This document shows positions 1-8,238 of a stretch of 46,563 nt of DNA, one piece after another. Position 1 is the first letter of the stretch, and every line of letters begins with the position of its first letter. The stretch lies in assembly GCA_030604405.1 (NCBI GenBank), contig JAUVVY010000034.1:1-46563 (forward strand), read 5' to 3'. Origin of the DNA: a bacterium. GTDB taxonomy: Bacteria; Armatimonadota; Zipacnadia; Zipacnadales; UBA11051. A model generated the notes under the pieces. It was not told the origin of the DNA. It saw only the letters and a program-made list of their open reading frames with translations, and made no database searches. The position numbers were made by a program, and so were the translations under genes.

Positions 1-128
1 GGAATGGCTCATGTCACTGCTGGATGCGGCATTGCGTTTTCAACGTGGTCTGTGAACCGCCGTGGTACGGAACCGTATGCCCGGTGGTGTGAGAGGCCGG
101 GGGCGCAAGCCCCCCAGCCTACTCGATT
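1..128 (+). mobile_element. 3' end of a group II intron (domains V and VI)
   Basis: The stretch around 53-95 has the form of a bacterial group IIC-like domain V: it begins GAACCGCCG, has a distal hairpin TACG-GAAC-CGTA, and closes with CGGTGGTGTGAGAGG. It is followed by a domain VI-like hairpin (GGGGG, loop, CCCCC, about 99-116) and a terminal CCTACTCGAT, typical of intron 3' ends. Just upstream, frame 2 reads a short C-terminal tail ending in TGA at 53-55 (EWLMSLLDAALRFQRGL), which could be the end of the intron-encoded reverse transcriptase. The rest of the intron lies outside the window. The 3' splice boundary near 126-128 is estimated from the motif. Confidence 0.7.
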
Positions 129-178
129 ATAGACAGCCGGCCATACCTCCAACTATACGGAACCACATGCTGACAAGT

Positions 179-222
179 GGCAGGTTATGAGCCGACGTGG
201 GCGGAATATATCCCACAGCCAC
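179..222 (+). repeat. Orphan copy of the heparinase-gene leader repeat
   Basis: It shares GGCAGGTTAT and GGCGGAATATATCCCACAG with the stretch at 400-443, upstream of the first heparinase-like gene, and more weakly with 3546-3588, upstream of the second. This copy has no gene directly after it: a palindromic element begins seven bases later. GTGGG and CCCAC flank the AT-rich centre, so it may be an operator or part of a promoter. Confidence 0.55.
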
Positions 223-228
223 CTCAAA

Positions 229-361
229 GACGCGTAGCGCGGCCTGAGCTTTCGGTTGTTTCGAAAGCTCAGGTGAGAACGGAAAAGGCCAGGCTTTTTC
301 CGTTCTCAGCTTCCCGTTCGACAGGCTCACGGCCCTGAGCAACGTCGAAGGGCAGCCCGCG
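229..361. repeat. Modular nested-hairpin repeat, copy A
   Basis: The element opens GACGCGTAGC. It has a 12-bp perfect stem (243-254 with 262-273), then GTGAGAA, then a second 12-bp stem (275-286 with 296-307), then CAGCTTCC. The same order is seen at 18802-18879 (reverse strand) and 45344-45420, but with different stem sequences that still pair. A further palindrome built on TTCGAC/GTCGAA fills 316-352. No gene lies in 129-483. Confidence 0.7.
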
Positions 362-399
362 AATATCGTTAGTGTCGAACTACTGCCAAACACATGTAG

Positions 400-443
400 G
401 GCAGGTTATCGGCCGCTGCCGGCGGAATATATCCCACAGCCAC
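400..443 (+). repeat. Leader repeat upstream of first heparinase-like gene
   Basis: This is a near-identical copy of 179-222. It ends 40 bases before the ATG at 484, so it lies where a promoter or operator would be expected. A diverged copy sits at a similar distance from the second paralogue, which suggests that the leader was duplicated along with the gene. Confidence 0.55.
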
Positions 444-483
444 CAGCACAACGCAGTCCGGTATCTTGAGGAGGGCGCAAAAG

Positions 484-3400
484 ATGTCCGAGAGACTCGT
501 TGTCAGCTTGCTCATGAGTATGCTTGTACTCTCTGTCGCGTCAGGTGCACACGCCAAGAAGTGCAGCAGATTCGTGACCGCAGAAATGCGGGCCAATGTG
601 CTGGCGAACGTCGAGAAGTTCGAGTGGGCCGCAGGTACTCAGACAAGCGCCATATCAGGTGCCAAAGCGTGGGTAGAACTCAGCGACGACGAGCTGTGGG
701 AGATGATTACCTCTCAGGAACTGCCCCGTGCCGACATCACCAACAAGGGCGTCCTCTACGAGGGCAAGAAACCCGGCTGCCCCAACTGCGGCGACGAGGC
801 GCTGAAACATGGCATGCGCTGGTGGAAGTACGACCCGATAAATGCGCCGTGGCAGGCGAAATGTCCCAACTGCGGCGAGGTCTATCCCAAGAACGATTTC
901 TTGGCTTTCTACAAGACTGCCCTTGACGAACATGGCATGTTCCGGCGCGAGCTTGGCGACCGCTCCCTGCTTTTCAACGCCGAGCACCCCGACCCCAACG
1001 ACCCGTTGCACAAGGTCTATGTGGATGACGGGTACGGCATGGTGGACGAGCAGGGCAATACGCATCACATCATCGCGGCTTACTGCCAGTGGTCGCACTG
1101 GCGCCGAATCTATGGGGGGTTGGACGGTCTGGCGCGGGCTTATACACTCACAGGTGATAAGCAATACGCTCACAAGACGGCGGTGCTCCTGGATCGGATC
1201 GCTGACGTTTATCCGGAGATGGATTACAAACCGCTGCATGACCTGGGCTTTCAGCACAGCCAGGGCGGCACCGGCCAGGGCCGCATCGAAGGTTGCATCT
1301 GGGAGACCCGTGTGGGGCAGAGGTTTGCGCGTGCCTATGACCTGATATACGACGGCATCCAGGACGATGATGAGTTGGTGCGATTCTGCTCAGAGAAGGC
1401 TAGGGAATACAAACTAGGCGACAAGAGCAGCGCCGCAAGCATCTGCACGCACATCGAAGACGATCTGCTTGTCGAGATACTGGAATCGTGCAAGGACGGC
1501 CACATCAGGGGCAACACGGGCATGACGCACAGTTGCCTGGCCACTACTGCAATAGCTCTGGACCGGGACCAGGTAACTGTGGAATGGCTCGACTGGCTAT
1601 TCGATCCTGACTACCCGGGTGAGTACAACAGGCACAAAGACCCCATCCCCTGGGTGCTGGTCGAGGGCCTGGACCGTGACGGAATGGGCGGCGAGTGTGG
1701 TGGTTACGGGCTGATCTGGACCAGCAGTTTTATAGCACTGGCCGAGATCCTGGCGGCGTACCCGGAATATACGAACCACGACATGGTCGCCGAATTCCCG
1801 AAGCTCAAACAGACTTTCTTCATCGAGCCGCGGCTGAATTGCCTTGACGCTGTGATGCCAAGTATCGGCGACAGCGGGGCGACCGGCACATGGGGACGCA
1901 GAGGCCGGGCCTCCACCTACATGCGCGGCTATAAGCTCTACAAGGACCCGAAGCTGGCGAACCTGGCATGGCGAGAGTCATCCGAACATGGCTCGTCGCT
2001 GCGACTCCCAGGCGACATCTTTGCGGAGGATCCCGATGCGCTGATTGATGAAACCAAGCAGATTGCTCAGGCGGAGCCATTCAAGCTCAAGTGCGACTAC
2101 CTGGGGCGCTACGGGCAGGCTTATATGCAGACCGAGAGTGCAGTTGACGGCCGCGCCTTGTGGATACATTACGGCTACCGCAAAGGCCACTCACACGCCG
2201 ATTGTCTCAATATTGGCCTGTTCGCAAACAATATCGCTATGATGCCGGAATTGGGCTACCCGGAGTACACGGGAAGCTGGCCCAAACGAGGCGCGTGGAC
2301 CTCGAACACCATCAGCCACAACACGCTGCTGGTGAACGATACCAGATCGGGCTACAGCCCTGGCGGCAAGCTCAACTTCTTCGTCGTGCAGCCGCCACTG
2401 CGGGCTATGGATGTCAGCTCAAAGACAGCCTACCAAGACCTGCAGACCTACCGGCGGACCGTTGCCCTGGTGGATATTGCGCAGGCGGACAGCTACGTTT
2501 TCGACGTATTCCGCGCCCGCGGTGGCAACAACCACCGGCTTTCCTACCACGGAGCGGCTGAAACCGCAACGATCGAAGGGATATCGCTGGTCAAGCAGAC
2601 CACAGGCACCTTCGCCGGGCCGGATGTGGAGTTCGCCATGCTTGAAGGCGAGCAGGCCGGCTTCTACAAGAAGAGTGGCTTCACACATCTCTATGATGTG
2701 GAGCGGTCTGCCGACCCCGTGGACAGTTACTTCACCGTTGACTGGAAATGCGAGGACCTGCGCGGCCGCATCAAGGCAGGTAAAGAGCCGCACCTGCGCC
2801 TGCATTCTCTGAGTACCTCCGACGAGGTGGCCCTGGCCAGTGGCGATCCGCCGCAGAACAAAGGCGGCAACCCCCGCCGGCTGCGTTACCTGCTCCAGAG
2901 CCGCCTGGGTGAGAATATGGAAAGCCAGTTCGTCACCGTGCTGGAGCCGTATGACACGACCCCGTTGATTAAGCAGGTTCGGAAGCTAGAGGTCGAGCAC
3001 GATGCGGATCCCAATTCGGTTGCAGCGGTGGCGGTTGAGCTATTAGACGGGACAACCGACATACTGATAAGCTGCGAGGAGCCGACGCAGGTCAAGGTCG
3101 AGGGCGGGATTGAATTCGATGGCCAGTTTGGCATGATTCGCCTGGTGGACGGCGAGGTAAAGCTGATGCGCATGAGCAACGCAGTGCTGCTGAGGGTTGA
3201 CGAGGTCACGCTGACGGCCGATCGGGCCGCATACGAAGGCAAGGTCACCAGGATTGACGCCGCCGACGCGCAGAATAACCTGGTGTTTCTCGATCCACCG
3301 TTGCCCCAGGACGTTGAGATGGTCGGCCACACCATCCACTTCAAGAACGATCTGCCTCTGGACACCAGCTATAGAATCAAGGCCGTAACTGAGCAGGGCA

Positions 3401-3528
3401 TTTCCACCGGCGACATTACGATCATCCAGGGCTTCAAGGATGCCTCCGACTTTGCGGCAGGCTACAAGTACCTGGTCAACGTCGGCGACGAATATGCGGT
3501 GCCGTGCTCCGTGGGGCTGGACCGGTGA
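484..3528 (+). CDS. Secreted heparinase II/III-like polysaccharide lyase (paralogue 1)
   Basis: The protein is 1014 aa and probably an exported lyase acting on an acidic polysaccharide. The ATG at 484 is preferred over a TTG at 466 because AGGAGG lies nine bases before it and the paralogue starts at the same residue. A signal peptide (about 1-24) ends AHAKK. A zinc-ribbon-like pair of CPNC motifs sits near residues 98 and 126. An alpha/alpha-toroid-like middle follows. The heparinase II/III beta-sandwich carries GHSHAD near 568 and NTISHNTLLVND near 609. The family normally acts by beta-elimination; the substrate here is unknown. A close paralogue follows 95 bases downstream. The C-terminal part (after about 750) has no assigned role. 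Confidence 0.8.
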   Translation: MSERLVVSLLMSMLVLSVASGAHAKKCSRFVTAEMRANVLANVEKFEWAAGTQTSAISGAKAWVELSDDELWEMITSQELPRADITNKGVLYEGKKPGCPNCGDEALKHGMRWWKYDPINAPWQAKCPNCGEVYPKNDFLAFYKTALDEHGMFRRELGDRSLLFNAEHPDPNDPLHKVYVDDGYGMVDEQGNTHHIIAAYCQWSHWRRIYGGLDGLARAYTLTGDKQYAHKTAVLLDRIADVYPEMDYKPLHDLGFQHSQGGTGQGRIEGCIWETRVGQRFARAYDLIYDGIQDDDELVRFCSEKAREYKLGDKSSAASICTHIEDDLLVEILESCKDGHIRGNTGMTHSCLATTAIALDRDQVTVEWLDWLFDPDYPGEYNRHKDPIPWVLVEGLDRDGMGGECGGYGLIWTSSFIALAEILAAYPEYTNHDMVAEFPKLKQTFFIEPRLNCLDAVMPSIGDSGATGTWGRRGRASTYMRGYKLYKDPKLANLAWRESSEHGSSLRLPGDIFAEDPDALIDETKQIAQAEPFKLKCDYLGRYGQAYMQTESAVDGRALWIHYGYRKGHSHADCLNIGLFANNIAMMPELGYPEYTGSWPKRGAWTSNTISHNTLLVNDTRSGYSPGGKLNFFVVQPPLRAMDVSSKTAYQDLQTYRRTVALVDIAQADSYVFDVFRARGGNNHRLSYHGAAETATIEGISLVKQTTGTFAGPDVEFAMLEGEQAGFYKKSGFTHLYDVERSADPVDSYFTVDWKCEDLRGRIKAGKEPHLRLHSLSTSDEVALASGDPPQNKGGNPRRLRYLLQSRLGENMESQFVTVLEPYDTTPLIKQVRKLEVEHDADPNSVAAVAVELLDGTTDILISCEEPTQVKVEGGIEFDGQFGMIRLVDGEVKLMRMSNAVLLRVDEVTLTADRAAYEGKVTRIDAADAQNNLVFLDPPLPQDVEMVGHTIHFKNDLPLDTSYRIKAVTEQGISTGDITIIQGFKDASDFAAGYKYLVNVGDEYAVPCSVGLDR

Positions 3529-3545
3529 GGCTGCGGCCGATCACC

Positions 3546-3588
3546 GGCAGGTTGTGGCCAGAGGCGGGCGAAATACATAGTTGGCAGC
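3546..3588 (+). repeat. Leader repeat upstream of second heparinase-like gene
   Basis: This is a diverged copy of the element at 400-443: it keeps GGCAGGTT, GGCC and a GGCG-AAATACAT block. It lies about 35 bases before the ATG at 3624. Confidence 0.4.
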
Positions 3589-3623
3589 GAAGTGACATCT
3601 GACTGACCCTTGGAGGGATCACG

Positions 3624-6600
3624 ATGGCTGAGAGACTTATGGTTGGTTTGCTGATGAGCGTGCTCGTACTCTCTGCAGGCTCAGAGGCACATGCCAAACA
3701 GTGCAGCAGAATCATAACCGCAGAAATGCGGGCCAATGTGCTCGCGAACGTCGAGCAGTTCGACTGGGCGGCCAACGAACAGAACAGCGCCATATCCGGA
3801 GCCGCGTCATATCTGGAAATAACGGATGACGAGCTCTGGGAGATGATACCCTCCCAGTGGCTGCCGCGCGATATCCACACCAACAAGGAGGCCGGCTGCC
3901 CGAACTGCGGTAACGATATCTTTCCGTACGGCAATTACCCGTGGAAGGCCGGCGGCGAGTGGAAGCTGAAGTGCCCCAACTGCGGCGAGGTCTATCCGAA
4001 GAACGATTTTTCGGCCTTCTACAAGAGCGCGCTGGATGAACACGGCTTTTTCCAGCGGGAACTGGGCGACCAATCGCTGCTGTTCAATGCCGACCACCCC
4101 GACCCTAACGACGAATTGCACAAAGTCTATGTGGATGACGGCTACGGCATGTTTGACGAAAAAGGCGTCAAGCACCGCCCTATCGCCTACTACAACTCGT
4201 GGATACACTGGGCCAAGATAAGGCGAATCCTGGGTAGCTTCGCGCGGGCCTATACGCTTACATCGGACCCCAAATATGCGCACAAAGCCGCCGTGATGCT
4301 CGACCGCATCGCCGATGTCTATCCCGACATGGACTTCAAGCCGCTGTCCGACATGGGCTTTGAGCACTCACACGGAGGCTCAGGCACAGGGCGCATCCTG
4401 GGACGCATCTGGGAGGCGGGCATGGCGCAGTCAATGGCTCAGGCCTACGACCACATCTGGGACGGGATCCAGGACGATCCGGAGCTTGTCCGTTTCTGCT
4501 CGGACAAGGCCGCGGAGTTCAACCTGGGCGACAAGAGCAGCATCGAGGCGATCTGCAAACACATCGAGGACGACCTGGTATCGGAAATCCTCGCCTCCTG
4601 TACCGACGGGCGCATCGGCCCCAATCTCGGCGGTATGCAGATAACAGTGTTGCTGACGGCGGTGGCGCTCGACCGCCCCGAGGAGACCCTGGAGTGGCTC
4701 GATTTTCTGTTCGATCCGGGCTTCCCCGGTGGGCCGAATACCTGGGAGAAGCCGGTGAACTGGATACTGGTGGAGGGCATTGACCGCGACGGCATGGGTG
4801 GCGAGTGCGGCGGTTACGGTCTCGGCTGGACCCGCCGGGCGGTCACTCTCCCCGATCTATTCGCCATATACCCGGACTATCATGGGCATGACCTGGTGGC
4901 CGAGTTTCCCAAGCTGAAGCAATGCTTCTACATCGAGCCGCGCCTGATGTGTCTCGACGCCGCCATGCCCAACATCGGCGACAGCGGAGCGGCGGGAACG
5001 TGGGGCCGCATCGGTAATGCCCGGACCTTTGCTCTCGGCTACCGGCTCTTCAAGGACCCGCACATGGCCGCCCTGGCCTGGCGCTACGCCGGCGAGAACG
5101 CTGCGCGCCTGCGGACCGCCAACGACATCTTCAGGGAGGACCCGCTGGCACTGGCCAATGAGATCGCAAGCGTTGCCAAAGCAGAGCCGTTTAAGCTCAA
5201 GTGCGATCACCTCGGCCGCTACGGACAGGCTTACATGCAGACCGAGCAGCCCGAGGATGGCCGCGCCTTGTGGATACACTACGGCTACGCTAAAGGCCAC
5301 TCCCACGCCGATAACCTCAATATCGGCCTTTACGCAAAAAACCTGGACATGCTTCCCGACCTCGGATACCCCGAGTACACCGGCGGATGGCCGAAACGAG
5401 GCGCATGGACCTCGAACACCATCAGCCATAACACGCTGCTGGTCAATGACCACAGGGCGAACTCCAGTGCCGGCGGCAAGATCAACCTGTTTGCGGTGCA
5501 GCCGCCGCTGCGTGTGATGGATGTGGAATCGAAAAACGCCTACAGCGGCCTGGAAACGTACAGGCGGACGGTGGCGCTTGTGGACATCTCAGAGACTGAC
5601 AGCTACGTTTTCGATGTGTTCCGCGCCCGCGGCGGCAATAACCACCGTCTCTCATATCACGGTCCCGCTGAGACGGCCACAGTCTCTGGCATCGAACTGG
5701 TCAAGCAGGCAACCGGCACCTTTGCCAGTCCGGATGTAGAGTTCGCCACACTCGACGGCGAGCAGGCCGACTTCTACAAGAGGAGCGGCTTCACGTATCT
5801 GTACGATGTGGAGCGGACCCAGCAGCCGGTCAGCGATTATTACACCGTTGACTGGAAAGGCGAGGACCTGCGCGGCCGCATCAAGGCAGGCAAAGAGCCG
5901 CATCTGCGCCTGCATGCACTCACGCCCTGTGATGAAGTCGCCCTGTGCAGCGGCGATCCGCCGCAAAACAAGCGTGGCAGCCCGCGCCGGCTGCGTTACC
6001 TGCTCCAGAGCCGTCTGGGTGAGGATCTGGAGAGCCAATTCGTTACCGTGCTGGAGCCGTATGACACGACGCCGTTGCTCCGCCAGGTGCGACTGTTGCA
6101 GGTTGAGCATGACGCCGACCCCAATTCGGTCGCCGCCGTAGCTGTGGAATTATTGGACGGGACAACCGACATCCTGATAAGCTGTGAGCAGCGGACACAG
6201 GTCAAGCTCGAGGGCGGTATCGAGTTTGATGGCCAATTCGGCATGATTCGCGTGGTGGACGGCGAGGTCAAGCTCATGCGCATGAGCAACGCGACGTTGC
6301 TGAGCTGCGGTGATGTCGAGCTAGTCGCGGAGCAGGCCGCCTATGAGGGCACCGTCACGGCAATTGACGCCTCGGATGCGCAGAGCAACCTGGTATCCCT
6401 TGACCCGCCGTTGCCGCAGGATGCCAGCCTCGTCGGCCAGACAATCCATTTCAAGAATGACATACCGATAGACACCACCTACGATATAGAGGCCGTCACA
6501 GCCGAGGGGATTTCGACCGGAGACATTACCGTAATCTGGGGCTTCAAGGACCTTGCAGATCCCGGTGCCGGGTACAAGTACCTCGTCAATGTCGGCGACG

Positions 6601-6638
6601 AATACGTCGTACCGTGCAGTGTGGGGCTGGACCGCTGA
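3624..6638 (+). CDS. Secreted heparinase II/III-like polysaccharide lyase (paralogue 2)
   Basis: The protein is 1004 aa and collinear with the gene just upstream, with long identical blocks, especially in the C-terminal half. It has a signal peptide ending near AHAKQ, two CPNC zinc-ribbon motifs, GHSHAD near residue 558 and the NTISHNTLLVND block. The start is supported by GGAGG at 3612-3616. The pair is a tandem duplication. Divergence is concentrated in the N-terminal toroid, for example the stretch between the two CPNC motifs, which may tune the substrate cleft. The next gene, a PP2C phosphatase, begins 52 bases later on the same strand. Confidence 0.8.
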   Translation: MAERLMVGLLMSVLVLSAGSEAHAKQCSRIITAEMRANVLANVEQFDWAANEQNSAISGAASYLEITDDELWEMIPSQWLPRDIHTNKEAGCPNCGNDIFPYGNYPWKAGGEWKLKCPNCGEVYPKNDFSAFYKSALDEHGFFQRELGDQSLLFNADHPDPNDELHKVYVDDGYGMFDEKGVKHRPIAYYNSWIHWAKIRRILGSFARAYTLTSDPKYAHKAAVMLDRIADVYPDMDFKPLSDMGFEHSHGGSGTGRILGRIWEAGMAQSMAQAYDHIWDGIQDDPELVRFCSDKAAEFNLGDKSSIEAICKHIEDDLVSEILASCTDGRIGPNLGGMQITVLLTAVALDRPEETLEWLDFLFDPGFPGGPNTWEKPVNWILVEGIDRDGMGGECGGYGLGWTRRAVTLPDLFAIYPDYHGHDLVAEFPKLKQCFYIEPRLMCLDAAMPNIGDSGAAGTWGRIGNARTFALGYRLFKDPHMAALAWRYAGENAARLRTANDIFREDPLALANEIASVAKAEPFKLKCDHLGRYGQAYMQTEQPEDGRALWIHYGYAKGHSHADNLNIGLYAKNLDMLPDLGYPEYTGGWPKRGAWTSNTISHNTLLVNDHRANSSAGGKINLFAVQPPLRVMDVESKNAYSGLETYRRTVALVDISETDSYVFDVFRARGGNNHRLSYHGPAETATVSGIELVKQATGTFASPDVEFATLDGEQADFYKRSGFTYLYDVERTQQPVSDYYTVDWKGEDLRGRIKAGKEPHLRLHALTPCDEVALCSGDPPQNKRGSPRRLRYLLQSRLGEDLESQFVTVLEPYDTTPLLRQVRLLQVEHDADPNSVAAVAVELLDGTTDILISCEQRTQVKLEGGIEFDGQFGMIRVVDGEVKLMRMSNATLLSCGDVELVAEQAAYEGTVTAIDASDAQSNLVSLDPPLPQDASLVGQTIHFKNDIPIDTTYDIEAVTAEGISTGDITVIWGFKDLADPGAGYKYLVNVGDEYVVPCSVGLDR

Positions 6639-6690
6639 GGCTGGTTGTGCCCAAAGCGAAATAGCCGCAGTCAAATCAGGTGAAACAGAA

Positions 6691-8181
6691 ATGTCAGGCA
6701 CAGATGACAAGCTAGCGGTTGCCAGCAGCACGGCGACCGGTCCCAGGCGCACGAACCAGGATGAAGCCGTCGCGGTGCGGCTGCAAGCCCACGAGAACCT
6801 GTGGGGGTTCCAGGCTCTGGCGGCAGTGGCGGATGGCATGGGTGGACACGCGGCCGGAGATGTCGCCAGCCGCATTGCGATAGAGACAGTCACCGAGGTG
6901 CTTAGCCTCCGCACCGCCGAAGGCTCGCCCCTGGTGGAAGAGCTGGGGGGCATAGAGCCGGCGGAGGCGATGGCCCGAGCAGTGCGACTGGCCAACCTGC
7001 GCATCTACCACCAGGCGCAGGCCGAAGCCTCGCAGCACGACATGGGCACCACCCTTACACTGGTCGGCTTGACCGGGGATACCGCGTTTGTGGCACATAT
7101 CGGCGACAGCCGCGGCTATCTGATAAATGAATCCGGCATTCATCAGATAACCCAGGACCACTCGTGGGTCGCCAGGCAGGTGCGCGAGGAGCGGATGACC
7201 GAGGAACAGGCCGCGCGTTCGCCGATGCGCAACCAGGTAACTCGCACGCTGGGCTACGAGGATAATGTGGACCCCGACATGCTCGCAATCCCACTGGAGC
7301 CCGGCTGCATCTATCTGGTGTGCTCCGATGGCCTGACCGAGGTCATAAGCCCCGACGAGATAGAAGAGACGCTCAGGACCAGCGGCACGCTGCAGGAAGG
7401 CTGCGAGGCACTGGTAGAGAAAGCCGTCGAGCTTGGCACGCCGGATAACGTGACGGTGGCCTGCGTGGAGTTCGGTCACCTGGAGCGTGGCAAAGCCGCC
7501 GCAGCTCCGCCGCCGCACCAGGAGATAACCGAGGAGCTGTATCCCGCTGCAATAACCCGAGCGCGTGGGGGCAGTGAGTTCGACGTGCAGCGAATGAAAC
7601 CGCTGTTGGGAGCAGCGACAGTCGCATTGGTGATCGTTGCGGCTCTGCTATTGCGCTCCTGCCTGCTGGCCCCCGCACAGCAGGTAGCGGAGGGTGAGCA
7701 GATCGAGCCACAGCCCGCCTCCGCTGTTGAGCTGCCGCCCATTGAAGAAGGCCTCGCGATCAAGGTGCTGGTGCTGGACGGCAACCTGGTGGCCGCCGCC
7801 AACCGCCACGTGCAGATTACCATCCACGCGCAGGAAGACCTGAGGCAGGAGCCCCGGACCACCTTCGGCCCGACCGGGGACTATACGCGGGCGCTGAGCG
7901 TGGAAGAGGTCGGCAAGTGGGCCGGCGAGAGCTGCACGCTGAAACTGTCGGTCAAGGGGGATTACGTGCATGTCCGCACCGTCCCCGAGGACCTGGACAT
8001 CTACGTGGATAAGAAGATCGTGAAGAACAGAAGGATCAAAGCCAGCTCACTGACCGGCGAGCCGGCCCGCATCGGCTTTTATTTCCCCGCCAACGACAAG
8101 TCCGGCTACACGGTCGCGCTGACGCAAATAGACGCCGCCAACCTCCCCGTCATTGACGAGACCAGTAGTTCCCACGAATAG
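6691..8181 (+). CDS. Membrane-anchored PP2C-type serine/threonine phosphatase
   Basis: The protein is 496 aa. Residues 1 to about 265 form a bacterial PP2C (Stp1-like) domain: TNQDE near 21-25, VADGMGGHAAGD near 46, GDSRGYL near 137, CSDGLTEV near 211 and DNVTV near 252, so all metal-binding aspartates are present. A single hydrophobic segment (about 311-325, VALVIVAALLL) is followed by about 170 residues that should lie outside the cytoplasm. That part resembles no domain I can name. ATG 6691 is chosen because the PP2C fold begins right after it; a longer open frame reaches back into the preceding gene. No partner kinase is in the window. It may share transcription with the lyase genes. Confidence 0.85.
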   Translation: MSGTDDKLAVASSTATGPRRTNQDEAVAVRLQAHENLWGFQALAAVADGMGGHAAGDVASRIAIETVTEVLSLRTAEGSPLVEELGGIEPAEAMARAVRLANLRIYHQAQAEASQHDMGTTLTLVGLTGDTAFVAHIGDSRGYLINESGIHQITQDHSWVARQVREERMTEEQAARSPMRNQVTRTLGYEDNVDPDMLAIPLEPGCIYLVCSDGLTEVISPDEIEETLRTSGTLQEGCEALVEKAVELGTPDNVTVACVEFGHLERGKAAAAPPPHQEITEELYPAAITRARGGSEFDVQRMKPLLGAATVALVIVAALLLRSCLLAPAQQVAEGEQIEPQPASAVELPPIEEGLAIKVLVLDGNLVAAANRHVQITIHAQEDLRQEPRTTFGPTGDYTRALSVEEVGKWAGESCTLKLSVKGDYVHVRTVPEDLDIYVDKKIVKNRRIKASSLTGEPARIGFYFPANDKSGYTVALTQIDAANLPVIDETSSSHE

Positions 8182-8238
8182 CCGCTTGCCCACAATTCGG
8201 CTGACCCTGGGGCGTCCGCTCAACAGCCTGGCAGGGGG

